A stretch of DNA of 64,000 nucleotides from Methanocaldococcus lauensis (GTDB taxonomy: Archaea; AGJL01; Methanococci; Methanococcales; Methanocaldococcaceae): NCBI GenBank assembly GCA_902827205.1, contig LR792634.1:1302001-1366000 (forward strand), read 5' to 3'. The position numbers and the translations under genes are program-made. The notes below the pieces were generated by a model that searched no databases, was not told the DNA's origin, and saw only the letters and a program-made list of their open reading frames with translations. Shown piece after piece: positions 9,509 to 19,351 of the stretch (positions are counted from its first letter, which is position 1; every line of letters begins with the position of its first letter).

Positions 9509-10593
9509 AATTTCACTATCATTTTATTTCCATATCTCTCTAAATATTTCTTAAACTTCTCCCAATTTAACTTTGGAGTTAAGCCTAATTCTTTTATTAA
9601 CTTAACAACCTTCTCTAAATTCCCAGTTTTTGGATTTCCAACACCTTTAATGTTTATAGGATGATTTCTTGGAATTACTGTTGCCACATTACTCGCTCCT
9701 CCCAATAAAGCAAATTGAACTAATTCAGATCCAATTGTTGGTGTTGGTGAGGTTATTCTTATATTTGGAAATAGCAATCTTGTTATTGCAATAGTTTTTG
9801 CCTGTTCTAATGCAGAACATCTTGGATGATTCTCCATTGGAGTTCCTTTGTAAGGATTGAAGCCCATTATTGGAATTTCTCCAACAACTAACTCATTTTT
9901 TAAATAAAATAAATGCTCTACTCTATCCTCATAACTCTCTCCAATCCCTATTAACAAACCAGATGATAACTCAATATCATATTTATTAACCAATTTACAA
10001 ACTCTTATTCTATCCTCCAATTCCTCTCCTGGTTTTACCTTTTTAAAGAGATTTTCATTTGTAGTTTCTAAATTGCAACATATTGTATCAATGCCATATT
10101 TTTTAAGTTCCTTTATTGTTTCTTCAGTTAAATCAGCCCCTGCATTTACTAAAACTTCCAAGTTGGTATTTTCTTTAACTATTTTTAAAGCTCTTAAAAC
10201 TTCTTTCCCTTCATAACCATGTGCAGAAGAACAACTTACTCTGCAAATTCCACTATTCTCAATTGCTATTGCCGATTTTTTAATTTCTTCGTCACTCAAC
10301 CTAAATGGTTTATAGTATCCCTCTTTTGATGTTCCCGCGGCAAATCCACAGTATACACATTTTGGATTAACTTTACAAATGTTAGTTATGTGAATTGTTG
10401 AAGTAATTTCAATCTCTTTTTTAAAATAATCTCTAACCTGTGAAGCAATATCGAATAATTTTAAATAATCCCTCCATTTATCTATTTTAAATAATTTCAA
10501 TGCTTCATCTTTGTCAATTAAACCCTCCTTAATTATTTTCTTATTTCCCTCTTTTAATTCTTTAAAATTCTCATAAATCTTTTCAAATATCAT
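9505..10593 (-). CDS. hcgA: HcgA, radical SAM protein of FeGP cofactor synthesis
   Basis: A BioB/HydE-like radical SAM protein of about 362 residues. The cluster motif is unusual, CKVNPKCVYC, that is CX5CX2C instead of CX3CX2C; this variant is the hallmark reported for HcgA. Downstream are SSAHGYEGKEVLRALK, AGADLTEETIKEL, LLIGIGESYEDR and MGFNPYKGTPM, typical of the BioB-type barrel. HcgA is thought to act in making the guanylylpyridinol part of the [Fe]-hydrogenase cofactor. It is directly downstream of hmd. Start set at the ATG at 10593 (GGTGG before it); a longer frame starts at 10674. Confidence 0.85.
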   Translation of the reverse strand: MIFEKIYENFKELKEGNKKIIKEGLIDKDEALKLFKIDKWRDYLKLFDIASQVRDYFKKEIEITSTIHITNICKVNPKCVYCGFAAGTSKEGYYKPFRLSDEEIKKSAIAIENSGICRVSCSSAHGYEGKEVLRALKIVKENTNLEVLVNAGADLTEETIKELKKYGIDTICCNLETTNENLFKKVKPGEELEDRIRVCKLVNKYDIELSSGLLIGIGESYEDRVEHLFYLKNELVVGEIPIMGFNPYKGTPMENHPRCSALEQAKTIAITRLLFPNIRITSPTPTIGSELVQFALLGGASNVATVIPRNHPINIKGVGNPKTGNLEKVVKLIKELGLTPKLNWEKFKKYLERYGNKMIVKL

Positions 10594-10724
10594 TAAACCA
10601 CCATTTTCAGAAAAATAATGTGCATAATTTAAAATATAACTTAAAATCTTTAAATTAATAAATATTTCACACAAAATAAAAAAATAAATTTATTAATGTA
10701 AAAAATTAACAATAATTATTTTAT

Positions 10725-11756
10725 TTACTCTTTTTTGTATTTCTCCAATACTTTCAATGCAGTTGGTAAAATATCTGCTAATGGACCAAAGCACATACTG
10801 TCAGCTGTTCCTAATAATGCAGCTGGGTCTAAAGCTTCTTCCATGTTTGCAATTCCTTTTTCTTTCATTAAGTTGTGTATTTGAGTTAAAGCCTCATCTG
10901 CCATCATTTGAGCGAAGTCTGCTGGAGCTCCTAAAATTTTTGTTACTGCTTCTCTGTAAGCCAATAAACCAGCATAGACTGTTGCTGTAACTGCTGAACA
11001 CATGTCACATACTGGACCTATTAAGTTTGCAGGCATCTTAAATGCCTGTCCTCTTGCTTTTTTACCTATTTCGTATAATTTATTAATTGCTTCTTCACTT
11101 GCATAACCTTCAGCGATATAAACTTGACCTTTCATTTCTGGAACACATCCTGGGTGGTATGAAGTTATGTTTAAGTCATCTCTTCCTAAGTCTTTGAATA
11201 TTTTAGCGAATTTTGTTGTAGGAATTGTACATGCGTGAGTTACAATAGCTCCTTCTGGAATAGCATCAGCAAATTTCTTAATAATTTCTGGTTGTTTATT
11301 TCCTTTTGGTAACCATGTTATAACTATGTCTGCATCAGCTACAGCCTCTCTATCATCTGCTGTTACTTTTAAACCTACATCTTCTGGATGAACTAAATGG
11401 ATACAAGCTTTTGGTGGTTTTGGCAATTCTTTTGCTTTTGCTTTAACGACTTCTCTAATTTTTGGCATTATACTTTCTGGATTACCACTTAAGTGTGCTT
11501 CCATAACTTCTTTAGGATCAAATTCGTCAATAACAACTAATCCTGGCTCTTCTGCAAAGCATGGATCTGAAACAATAACTTCATCAACTTCTGGAATTAA
11601 GTGTAATAACTCTGCTCCATAGGTTATTGATGAGTGGGTTAATGCAATCTCTGGTTTACCTACTTCCTTAGCTACTTGACATGCTCTCATAAAGTTTGTA
11701 ATTCCTGCTGCTGCGTGAGTTCTGTAACATCCTGCTCCAAGTATTGCTATCTTCAT
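10725..11756 (-). CDS. hmd: H2-forming methylenetetrahydromethanopterin dehydrogenase, [Fe]-hydrogenase
   Basis: Hmd reduces methenyl-H4MPT with H2 to methylene-H4MPT in hydrogenotrophic methanogenesis. The 343-residue sequence keeps the key residues at their known numbers: Cys176 (THACTIPT), the ligand of the iron of the FeGP cofactor; His14 (YRTHAAAG), needed for catalysis; and His201 (SYHPGC). The N-terminal Rossmann start is KIAILGAGCYR. The C-terminal helical dimer domain is complete (PVCDMCSAVTATVYAG), so this is the active enzyme rather than an HmdII paralogue. A clear TATA box lies upstream, and hcgA follows downstream. Codons are clean and it is likely highly expressed. Confidence 0.97.
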   Translation of the reverse strand: MKIAILGAGCYRTHAAAGITNFMRACQVAKEVGKPEIALTHSSITYGAELLHLIPEVDEVIVSDPCFAEEPGLVVIDEFDPKEVMEAHLSGNPESIMPKIREVVKAKAKELPKPPKACIHLVHPEDVGLKVTADDREAVADADIVITWLPKGNKQPEIIKKFADAIPEGAIVTHACTIPTTKFAKIFKDLGRDDLNITSYHPGCVPEMKGQVYIAEGYASEEAINKLYEIGKKARGQAFKMPANLIGPVCDMCSAVTATVYAGLLAYREAVTKILGAPADFAQMMADEALTQIHNLMKEKGIANMEEALDPAALLGTADSMCFGPLADILPTALKVLEKYKKE

Positions 11757-11828
11757 TCTATCACCTATTAAGTTTTATCAGGGTTTTTATTAGGGAGTAT
11801 CTGTTAATAATTAATGATAATGAGGCAA

Positions 11829-11837
11829 TATATAAAA
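11829..11837 (-). promoter_or_regulatory. TATA box of hmd
   Basis: On the minus strand the sequence reads TTTTATATATTGC, a strong archaeal TATA box, about 72 bp before the hmd start codon. It predicts a transcript start near 11805 and a leader of roughly 45-50 nt. The divergent or downstream gap (11757-11924) holds nothing else I can name. Confidence 0.55.
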
Positions 11838-11924
11838 TTAACTATTTTTTTTCAAAAATAATATTCATAGTAATTAAAAATAATATTATATGTTAATAAA
11901 ATTATTAATACCAATTGTAATAAT

Positions 11925-12488
11925 TTATGGCTTAATAGCAATACATCTTATAGGCGAAGCATCAATATCATATATCTTTAACGGCAATCCTAAAAAGTAA
12001 AACTCCTTATTAATCAAAAATTTTAAATTTTCATTTAAATTTTCAATAATTAATATATTCTTAGATAATATCTTTTTATGCTCCTCAAATCCACCAATTG
12101 TGCATGCATCTATACCAACACATTTTATATTGCTTTTAATAATATCATCTAAAAAATAAATATCTGGAATTTTTTCAAAATACTCTTCTTTTCCCCAATA
12201 TTTAGAAAATCCTGTATAAATTAGTAATATATCACAAACAGGTAACTTATTTCTCTCAAAATCATTCAAAGATATGCAATATCCCATCCCCTTAATTATC
12301 AAATCTTTAGAAAAAATTATATTTTCTAAGCCAATATGTTTTGGATAATCTACATGAGTAGAGAGATGAGAACCCATAACTATCTCTGATATTATAAACC
12401 CATCCATCTTTTTTTCAGTGATTTTTAATTCGGGATCTCCAGGATATGGAAAGTTAATTAATGGCTGAGTCAGATCTAAGATTTTCAT
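11925..12488 (-). CDS. Cyclase-family (kynurenine formamidase-like) metal hydrolase
   Basis: A 187-residue member of the cyclase/arylformamidase family. The metal-binding motif HxxxHxD is present as HLSTHVD at about residues 41-47. The N-terminus DLTQPLINFPYPGDPEL is typical, and GIDACTIGGFEEHKKIL holds the later family motif. Substrate is unknown, since the pathway of tryptophan breakdown is not expected here. It is divergent from the Gar1/TFB operon and 168 bp upstream of hmd on the same strand. Confidence 0.8.
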   Translation of the reverse strand: MKILDLTQPLINFPYPGDPELKITEKKMDGFIISEIVMGSHLSTHVDYPKHIGLENIIFSKDLIIKGMGYCISLNDFERNKLPVCDILLIYTGFSKYWGKEEYFEKIPDIYFLDDIIKSNIKCVGIDACTIGGFEEHKKILSKNILIIENLNENLKFLINKEFYFLGLPLKIYDIDASPIRCIAIKP

Positions 12489-12584
12489 ATTTTACACCAT
12501 TATAATTCATCCTTGCATTTTTATATTTAAATATATATCAGTTAAGTATATATAACCCTCCAAGATACTAATATATAAAGTTTT

Positions 12585-12600
12585 CGAAAGCTATATATAA
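12585..12600 (+). promoter_or_regulatory. BRE/TATA promoter of the gar1-like / TFB operon
   Basis: CGAAAG followed by CTATATATAA is a textbook BRE plus TATA box. It lies about 56-65 bp before the TTG start at 12656, predicting a transcript start near 12625. The same CGAAA-type BRE is seen upstream of the gene at 28964, so it seems to be the usual element in this genome. Confidence 0.6.
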
Positions 12601-12655
12601 GATATATATATCATGTTTGTAATAAAGAAATATCAGAATATATAGAGGGAGTAAT

Positions 12656-12904
12656 TTGAAAATAAAAATACTTCACAAAACTCCTAAAGGTTTTTTGATA
12701 GGAAGAGGCATTAGAAATATAAAAATTAATTCAGTTGTTACTTATAAAAATAAAAAAATTGGTAAGGTTATTGACATTTTTGGACCAATTACTAATCCTT
12801 ACATAAAAATACGCCCTATTAATAAAGATATTGAAGTTCCTGAGATTGTATATATTAAAAACGATAAATCCAAATATAAAAATCATAAAAAAAGAAAAAA
12901 ATAA
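12656..12904 (+). CDS. Gar1/Naf1-like H/ACA RNP protein
   Basis: An 82-residue protein resembling archaeal Gar1, the small beta-barrel subunit of H/ACA ribonucleoproteins that guide pseudouridylation. Family features are VTYKNKKIGKVIDIFGPITNPYIKIRP followed by a lysine-rich tail (KYKNHKKRKK). The start is TTG with GAGGGAG six bases upstream, so it is easy to miss. It precedes TFB by 18 bp and is most likely cotranscribed with it. Confidence 0.8.
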   Translation: MKIKILHKTPKGFLIGRGIRNIKINSVVTYKNKKIGKVIDIFGPITNPYIKIRPINKDIEVPEIVYIKNDKSKYKNHKKRKK

Positions 12905-12922
12905 AATCAATGGTGTAGGAAT

Positions 12923-15187
12923 ATGGAAACATTAAAAACTTCTGAAAAAGTAGACAGCAATAAAAATACTAAAAAAGAAGAAAAAAAAATTATTAAAAAA
13001 TCTGAAACTTCCAAAGAAAATAAGGAAAATCTTTCTAATAATGAAATATTATGTCCTATTTGTGGAAGTACTAAGGTTATTATAGATTATGAAAGAGCAG
13101 AAATCGTTTGTGCTAATTGTGGATGTGTTATTAAAGAGAAGTTGTTTGATATTGGACCAGAGTGGAGAGCATTTGACCATGAACAAAAGATTAAGAGATG
13201 TAGAGTTGGAGCTCCAATGACTTACAGTGTAGATTATAATGAGCCTATCATAATTAGAGAAAATGGAGAGATAAAAGTCGTTAAAATTGGAGAACTTATA
13301 GACAAAATCATTGAAAATGCAGAAAATGTTAGAAGAGATGGAATTTTAGAGATTGCCAATTGTAAAGGAATTGAAGTTATTGCCTTTGATAGTAGCTATA
13401 AACTAAAATTCATGCCTGTTTCAGAGGTTTCAAGACATCCAGTTAATGAGATGTTTGAAATTGTTGTTGAAGGAAATAAAAAAGTTAGAGTTACTGGAAG
13501 CCATAGTGTCTTCACCATAAAAAATAAAGAGGTTGTTCCAATAAGAGTTGATGAGCTAAAAGTTGGAGATATACTGGTTTTAGCAAAAGAATTGCCAAAT
13601 GTTGAAGAAGAAATTGAGATTAAGTTAAATAATATAAAAATAAAGGTAGATGAGGAATTTGCTAAGATATTAGGATATTTCATTGCTGAAGGACATTATG
13701 ATGATAGAAAAATTGTATTTTCATTTGGCTCTCATGAGAAAGAGTATATAAAAGAAGTTGTTGATTACTTCAAATCCTTAAACTTAAATCCAATCGTTTA
13801 TGATAAGGGCTTAAATGTAAAAATTGAGATAAACAGCAAAATATTGGTTGAGTTATTCAAAAAATTAAATATAAAAAGTGGAGCAAAGAATAAAAGAGTG
13901 CCATCAATTGTATTCAAATTCCCAGCAAACTTAAAGAAAGCCTTCCTTATAGGATACTTCAATGGAGATGGCAATCTATACATCAATGAGAAGTATTCAA
14001 CAGTTCAGTTAAAAGCGGTTTCTGCATCAAAAGAACTTATTGAAGATTTAGCATTCTTACTATTGCAGTTAGGAATTAATGCAAACTATGGAGAAGAGTT
14101 TATTAAAGGAATTAAATCATATATGCTAATAATACCAAATCCTGAAGACATAGAAAAATTAGGATATATAAGCAATTATCAGAAAGAAAATAAAAAACCT
14201 CCAATTTCTGAGTTAATTCCAGCTCCTTATGAGTATAGAAGAGAATGGAAATTTAGAGATAGGGACAAAATAAGTAGAGACCTTGCATTGAAAATTGCCA
14301 AAAAATACAATGATAGAAAACTCGAAAAACTAATGAACTCTGATTTCGTATTCTTAAAGATTAAAGAAATTAATAAAGTTCAACCAAGTAGCAACTATGC
14401 TTATGATTTAACTGTGCCTAATGCTGAAAACTTCGTTGCTGGATTTGGTGGATTTGTATTACACAACACAATACATGACAAAGGTTTATCAACAGTTATT
14501 GATTGGAGAAATAAAGATAGTTATGGAAAGGACTTATCCGCAAACAAAAGAGCTCAGCTCTATAGATTAAGAAAATGGCAGAGAAGAATTAGAGTCAGTG
14601 ATGCTGCAGAAAGAAATTTAGCATTTGCTTTATCAGAATTAGATAGAATTACATCAAAACTTGGACTGCCAAGACACGTCAGGGAGAATGCAGCTATAAT
14701 TTACAGAGGAGCTGTTGAGAAAGGACTAATAAGAGGTAGAAGTATAGAAGGAGTAGTTGCAGCTGCTATTTACGCAGCTTGTAGAAGATGTAGAGTACCA
14801 AGAACATTAGATGAGATCGCTGAAGCTTCAAGAGTAGATAGAAAAGAAATTGGAAGGACTTATAGATTTTTAGCAAGAGAATTAGGTATAAAATTAACTC
14901 CAACAAATCCTATCGATTATGTTCCAAGATTTGCATCTGAACTTGGTTTGCCCGGAGAAGTTGAATCCAAGGCAATACAGATATTGCAAAAAGCTGCTGA
15001 AAAAGGATTAACAAGTGGTAGAGGTCCTACAGGAGTTGCCGCTGCAGCAATATATATCGCAAGTGTCTTACTTGGATGTAGAAGAACTCAAAGAGAAGTT
15101 GCTGAAGTTGCAGGAGTAACAGAAGTAACAATAAGAAACAGATATAAAGAATTAACTGAACACTTAGATATTGATGTGACATTGTAA
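12923..15187 (+). CDS. tfb: Transcription initiation factor B (TFB) containing an intein
   Basis: TFB binds the TBP-TATA complex and recruits RNA polymerase. The precursor is 754 residues: N-extein 1-101, intein 102-515, C-extein 516-754, giving a mature TFB of 340 residues. The N-extein has the zinc ribbon (CPIC at 44, CANC at 63) and the B-finger region up to RVGAPMTY. The C-extein starts [13 protein letters not shown] and holds the two cyclin repeats ([13 protein letters not shown] and [15 protein letters not shown]). The N-terminal 40 residues are very Lys/Glu/Asn rich. The start has no strong site, but the frame is clear. Confidence 0.96.
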   Translation: METLKTSEKVDSNKNTKKEEKKIIKKSETSKENKENLSNNEILCPICGSTKVIIDYERAEIVCANCGCVIKEKLFDIGPEWRAFDHEQKIKRCRVGAPMTYSVDYNEPIIIRENGEIKVVKIGELIDKIIENAENVRRDGILEIANCKGIEVIAFDSSYKLKFMPVSEVSRHPVNEMFEIVVEGNKKVRVTGSHSVFTIKNKEVVPIRVDELKVGDILVLAKELPNVEEEIEIKLNNIKIKVDEEFAKILGYFIAEGHYDDRKIVFSFGSHEKEYIKEVVDYFKSLNLNPIVYDKGLNVKIEINSKILVELFKKLNIKSGAKNKRVPSIVFKFPANLKKAFLIGYFNGDGNLYINEKYSTVQLKAVSASKELIEDLAFLLLQLGINANYGEEFIKGIKSYMLIIPNPEDIEKLGYISNYQKENKKPPISELIPAPYEYRREWKFRDRDKISRDLALKIAKKYNDRKLEKLMNSDFVFLKIKEINKVQPSSNYAYDLTVPNAENFVAGFGGFVLHNTIHDKGLSTVIDWRNKDSYGKDLSANKRAQLYRLRKWQRRIRVSDAAERNLAFALSELDRITSKLGLPRHVRENAAIIYRGAVEKGLIRGRSIEGVVAAAIYAACRRCRVPRTLDEIAEASRVDRKEIGRTYRFLARELGIKLTPTNPIDYVPRFASELGLPGEVESKAIQILQKAAEKGLTSGRGPTGVAAAAIYIASVLLGCRRTQREVAEVAGVTEVTIRNRYKELTEHLDIDVTL
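13226..14467 (+). mobile_element. Intein in TFB with LAGLIDADG homing endonuclease
   Basis: A 414-residue intein interrupts TFB between Tyr101 and Thr516. It begins with Ser (a class-1 nucleophile variant), ends with His-Asn (FGGFVLHN), and is followed by Thr as +1 nucleophile. The B-block with its His is [10 protein letters not shown] (about 189-198). Two LAGLIDADG-type motifs, LGYFIAEGH (250) and IGYFNGDGN (343), indicate a homing endonuclease that may still be active. The flanking exteins join to GAPMTYTIHDKGL, the normal TFB sequence. It sits at the same extein site that I recall for the M. jannaschii TFB intein. Confidence 0.93.
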
Positions 15188-15249
15188 TTCCAATTTTCTT
15201 AATAGTATAGTAGTATTTAACATCCTATCTATTATTTTAGGTGAAGATT

Positions 15250-16821
15250 ATGGGACTATTGGATAAAATCCAGAAAAAAAATGTTGAAAATATTAAAAAA
15301 CCACTATCAAAAGATATAAATTTAAAAAAACATTTAAAAGAAAAAAAATTAAAAAGTGATGAATATAGTAAGGGAGAGGTTTTAGATTATTATACAGTAA
15401 CTGTAGATGAAATAACTATAGATATTTTAATAAAAAAAGAAAAAGGATATATATATTATATAATCCCTGAAATTGAGAAAATAAATGCAGCCTTGTCTTC
15501 ACTTACAAAAGATTATATAAATCTAATAAAAATACAGATTGGTGATTTGGGTTTAACAACATATAACCAAATAAGAAACTATATTTCAGATTTTTCCATG
15601 AAATATAACTTACACATTCCTCATATAAATTCTTTAGCAAAATATTTTTATTTAATATCCGGTAGATTAGGTTTATTAGAAATACCAATAAATGATGATA
15701 GATTAGAAGAAATTATGGTTAACGGATATAATCTTCCTGTTTATGTATTCCATAGAAAACATCAAATGTGTGAAACAAATATTATATTAGATACAAACGA
15801 AGTAAATAGAATTATTGAAAGTATCGCAAATTTAGTTAATAGACCTATAGATTCAAGATATCCAATGCTTGATGCATTTTTACCAGATGGGAGTAGAGTC
15901 AACGCTACAACACATGATATTACAATGAATGGAGCTACTTTAACAATAAGGAAGTTTTTAAAAGATCCACTAACTGTTATAGACTTAATAAACTTTGGAA
16001 CTTTAGATTTAGATACTGCCGCTTTTTTATGGCAGGCAGTTGAAGGTTACTTTGGAGCTAAACCAGCTAATACATTAATTGTCGGAGGTACTGGTTCAGG
16101 GAAAACAACATTACTAAATGTTTTATCCTTATTTTCAATGTATAACGAGAGAATTATCACTATAGAAGATACTCCTGAATTGCAAATTCCCCACAAACAT
16201 GTTATAAAAATGGTTACAAGACCTGCAAGGCCTGGAATGCAAGAATATGAAATTACTATGGATGATTTAATTAAAAATGCTTTAAGAATGAGACCTGATA
16301 GAATATATGTTGGAGAAGTTAGGGGATCTGAAGCACACTCACTTTTAGTAGCAATGAACACTGGACATGATGGATGTTCTGGAACATTACATGCAAATAG
16401 TGCTGAGGAAGCAATTTTAAGATTAACAAGTCCCCCAATGAATGTTCCCGAAATTATGCTCACAGCGTTAGATTTTATCATCCACCAGCAGAGAATTAGA
16501 AGAGCTGGAAAAACAGTTAGAAGGATCTTAGAAATTGTTGAAATTGTTAAAGGAGGGGGAGAAAATCATCAAATAGCTAAAACTAAACTTTATGAATATA
16601 ATGGTTTAAAGGATTCCTTAGAAAGAGTAGGGATATGTATGTGGGAAGAAGAAGTTTGTGAAATTGCTGGAATATCAAGAGAAGAATTATTGAGAGATAG
16701 AGAGAATCGAAAGAAAGTTTTAGAGTACTTATATATTAATAATATTAGACAATTAGAAGATGTTGCAGAATATATTATGAAATATCAAATAGATCCTGAA
16801 AATTTATTAAAATCATTATAA
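15250..16821 (+). CDS. Type II/IV secretion-system ATPase (KlbA/TadA-like), no intein
   Basis: A 523-residue secretion ATPase of the GspE/VirB11 superfamily. Walker A is GGTGSGKTT, the Asp box is IITIEDTPEL, Walker B region RMRPDRIYVGEVRG and the His box GHDGCSGTLHAN. Such ATPases power archaeal pili or flagellum-like systems. Two membrane platform proteins follow at once. The M. jannaschii homologue is the intein-bearing KlbA protein; here all motifs are continuous, so no intein is present. Start at ATG 15250 (AGGTGA five bases before). Confidence 0.92.
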   Translation: MGLLDKIQKKNVENIKKPLSKDINLKKHLKEKKLKSDEYSKGEVLDYYTVTVDEITIDILIKKEKGYIYYIIPEIEKINAALSSLTKDYINLIKIQIGDLGLTTYNQIRNYISDFSMKYNLHIPHINSLAKYFYLISGRLGLLEIPINDDRLEEIMVNGYNLPVYVFHRKHQMCETNIILDTNEVNRIIESIANLVNRPIDSRYPMLDAFLPDGSRVNATTHDITMNGATLTIRKFLKDPLTVIDLINFGTLDLDTAAFLWQAVEGYFGAKPANTLIVGGTGSGKTTLLNVLSLFSMYNERIITIEDTPELQIPHKHVIKMVTRPARPGMQEYEITMDDLIKNALRMRPDRIYVGEVRGSEAHSLLVAMNTGHDGCSGTLHANSAEEAILRLTSPPMNVPEIMLTALDFIIHQQRIRRAGKTVRRILEIVEIVKGGGENHQIAKTKLYEYNGLKDSLERVGICMWEEEVCEIAGISREELLRDRENRKKVLEYLYINNIRQLEDVAEYIMKYQIDPENLLKSL

Positions 16822-16853
16822 AAATAGTAAAATATTAGTAATTGGGGATTTAG

Positions 16854-17885
16854 ATGTCAAATTTAAAAGAAAATTTCAAAAAACTCAGAATAAAAATTAA
16901 TATTCTACTCTATAGATGGGGGCTTAAACCACTAGATGCTTCTATTATTAATGAATTGAAAAAACAAAGCCATGATTTGGGTGTAGAAATCCCTATATTT
17001 CATGAGGTGTATGTTGAACCTGAAGAATTATTTCTATCTGATAAATATAAAGAATATGAATTTTTATTTTATGAAGAAGAATTTATTAAAAAACCAGCTG
17101 AATATTTATCAAATATTTTAAAAAATTTAAAATTTTTTTCAAAGAATTTATTAAGATATATAGGATATGATAATGAGATTGATTATTTTAAAAAAGTTAT
17201 CGTGTATATGATTGCAGTGTTTATAGGATTATTCTTATTGGGAATTTTGGATGGAAATATTTTTGGAGGATTAATCAGTGGAATTATCGGGTCATTAATT
17301 GTATTTATAGTTTCAATATTTTATCCAAAACTTAGGTTAATATTATTTAAAGGAGAAATAAAAATCCAAGTATTATTCGCTCTAATTTATATGATATCTT
17401 TACTAAGGTCTGGAGCTTCTCTTCCAGAAGTTCTTGAAGTTATCTCAAAAAGTAATGAATATGGAATAGTCTCTTTTGAAGTAAGAAGTATAATTAGAGA
17501 TATCACAGTTTCTGGATATAGCTTAGTAGAAGCTTTAGAGAGAGCTAAATTAAGAACAGAAATACCCATATTAAAACAACTATATGACCAACTAATAATA
17601 GGATACAATAAAGGTAACTTAGATTTATTATTAGAAAAACTATATGAAGATATTGTTAGAACTTCCTTAGCTAAATTAGATACATCAAAATTTTTAATTC
17701 AAAATTTAGGAAACTTAGCATTTGGTGTGGGGTTAATTCTACCATTTAGTGGAATGATAATATCAGCTATGATGTCAAACCAAGGATTTAGTGGAATATT
17801 AAATACCATAGACCTCTTATTAACAAAAATTGGCCCAATGTTAACATTAATATTTGGAATATTTGTTAAATTAAAAGTTGAATAA
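16854..17885 (+). CDS. TadB/GspF-type membrane platform protein
   Basis: A 343-residue membrane protein of the type II secretion F domain family. Strongly hydrophobic segments lie at about residues 119-155 (VIVYMIAVFIGLFLLGIL and a GGLISGIIGSLIVFIVSIF segment) and at 285-340. The F-domain core LIYMISLLRSGASLPEVLEVIS is between them. With the ATPase upstream and a second F protein downstream it should form the inner-membrane base of a pilus-like machine. No pilin-like gene is adjacent. Confidence 0.85.
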   Translation: MSNLKENFKKLRIKINILLYRWGLKPLDASIINELKKQSHDLGVEIPIFHEVYVEPEELFLSDKYKEYEFLFYEEEFIKKPAEYLSNILKNLKFFSKNLLRYIGYDNEIDYFKKVIVYMIAVFIGLFLLGILDGNIFGGLISGIIGSLIVFIVSIFYPKLRLILFKGEIKIQVLFALIYMISLLRSGASLPEVLEVISKSNEYGIVSFEVRSIIRDITVSGYSLVEALERAKLRTEIPILKQLYDQLIIGYNKGNLDLLLEKLYEDIVRTSLAKLDTSKFLIQNLGNLAFGVGLILPFSGMIISAMMSNQGFSGILNTIDLLLTKIGPMLTLIFGIFVKLKVE

Positions 17886-17910
17886 AAAAATGAATAGTAA
17901 AGTGATATTT

Positions 17911-18810
17911 ATGAACAAATATATAGAATTTATATATTATAAAACTATTAAAAGGAATATTATAATTTTAAGGAAACTTGGGAGAAATATTGATGAAAAA
18001 ATGTTTTTAATGTTTATATTATTTGTTCTATGTATTTCAGTTTTTATTGGAGTTTATTTCCATTTATCCTTAAAAGGAATAGCAATATTATCTTTTCTAT
18101 ATACTGGAACAGCTATTTCATTACCAACAATTTTATATGAAAATAAAATTGAGGCACTTGAAAATAACATTCCAAAAGCATTGTATGTTATGATATTAGC
18201 TCTTGAGTCTGGAAGATCTATAAACGAAGCACTTGATGAAGTCGTAAAAAGTAATATAAAAGAAGTTAGCACTGTTTTTAAAAGAGTTTTATATTTAATG
18301 GAAAAACAGAAAATAAGTTTTGAAGAAGCTATAACAGTTGTCTCCACATTATACGGTTCAGATGTTTTAAAAATGTTATCTAAAATTTTAATTGAGAATA
18401 GAAAATACGGGGGAGATTTAGCAGAACCCTTAAAAATTTTAGCAAAAACTCTTGAAGATTTAAAACTTTATAAAAGGCAGTTATTAAGTGTTACAGGTAC
18501 TGGCTTAGCTTTAGGATTTATTATATTATGTGGTGTTGTTCCTGCTATATGTGGATTATTAGGTGCATATTTTATAGCCACATCAAAAATGTTAAGTGGA
18601 ATGTCTCCCTTACCACCAGTCACTCCTGAAGACATCTCAAGAGGTTTAGAAATTATACAGATGGGAACTGTAATAATAGGACTGCTATTTGCAATACCAA
18701 TATTTGGACTAAAAATTGAAAGAATGTTTTTAATATCCTCTATAACTATGACTTCTGGTATTTTAGTGTATTATGGAATTCTTAAAGTAGCTTCTGGATT
18801 ATTTACTTAA
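17911..18810 (+). CDS. TadC/GspF-type membrane platform protein
   Basis: A 299-residue partner of the previous gene. The F-domain core is PKALYVMILALESGRSINEA, followed by YGGDLAEPLKILAKTLED, and there are several membrane segments (FILFVLCISVFIGVYF near the start; LALGFIILCGVVPAICGLLGAYF later). I use the ATG at 17911, preceded by AAGTGAT; an in-frame TTG at 17878 would overlap the preceding gene and lacks a site. Paired F proteins are typical of archaeal Tad/Fla-type systems. Confidence 0.83.
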   Translation: MNKYIEFIYYKTIKRNIIILRKLGRNIDEKMFLMFILFVLCISVFIGVYFHLSLKGIAILSFLYTGTAISLPTILYENKIEALENNIPKALYVMILALESGRSINEALDEVVKSNIKEVSTVFKRVLYLMEKQKISFEEAITVVSTLYGSDVLKMLSKILIENRKYGGDLAEPLKILAKTLEDLKLYKRQLLSVTGTGLALGFIILCGVVPAICGLLGAYFIATSKMLSGMSPLPPVTPEDISRGLEIIQMGTVIIGLLFAIPIFGLKIERMFLISSITMTSGILVYYGILKVASGLFT

Positions 18811-18814
18811 TAAA

Positions 18815-19324
18815 TTATTTTAAATAACTATTTATTTCATCATTTAGTTTAATTATTCTAATAATTGATGGGTGATTTTTTCCAAGTCTTTTTTCAAATT
18901 TTTTTATAACATCGTCAATTTCTACTCTCTTGGTTCCAAATATTAAGTTATCTGCGTGAGCTACAATTTTTTCTTCTAAGGTTATTGGCAAATAATTTTT
19001 AGGGGGTAGTCCAAGTTTTATAGCCTCTTCTTTAGTAATTCCAGCCCCTATATGTCTCTCAGCTATTAATGCTATTCTTTCATCAAATCCATACATTCTT
19101 AAAATATTGGCCCCAACAACTCCATGCTCTATTCCATGAGTTTTACTCCTTCCAATGTCATGTAATAAACCCCCTAATCTAACCAGTTCAACATCAACAC
19201 TATATCCATTGTTTTTTATATCTAAAGCTAACTCATAGGCATATTCAGAAACAGCTAAACAATGCCCTACAACATTCTTAGGACATAGATTTTTTAAAAT
19301 AGACAATGCTTTTTCAAAATTCAT
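18815..19324 (-). CDS. HD-domain hydrolase
   Basis: A 169-residue HD-superfamily metal-dependent phosphohydrolase. The motif order is GHCLAVSEYAYELA (first His), GGLLHDIGRSKTHGIEH (the HD pair with following His), ERHIGAG, and VAHADNLIFG (last Asp). It belongs to the archaeal subgroup annotated as TIGR00295-like. The likely substrate class is a nucleotide or cyclic nucleotide, not determinable here. It ends 4 bp from the convergent TadC-like gene and is 27 bp downstream of TFE. Confidence 0.85.
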   Translation of the reverse strand: MNFEKALSILKNLCPKNVVGHCLAVSEYAYELALDIKNNGYSVDVELVRLGGLLHDIGRSKTHGIEHGVVGANILRMYGFDERIALIAERHIGAGITKEEAIKLGLPPKNYLPITLEEKIVAHADNLIFGTKRVEIDDVIKKFEKRLGKNHPSIIRIIKLNDEINSYLK

Positions 19325-19351
19325 AATCTCCCGTAGTTTTATTATTTTTTA

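Noticed and set aside
15250-16821. Intein in the KlbA-like ATPase, expected from M. jannaschii
   Set aside because: Walker A, Asp box, Walker B and His box follow one another at normal spacing and no Hint or LAGLIDADG motif is present.
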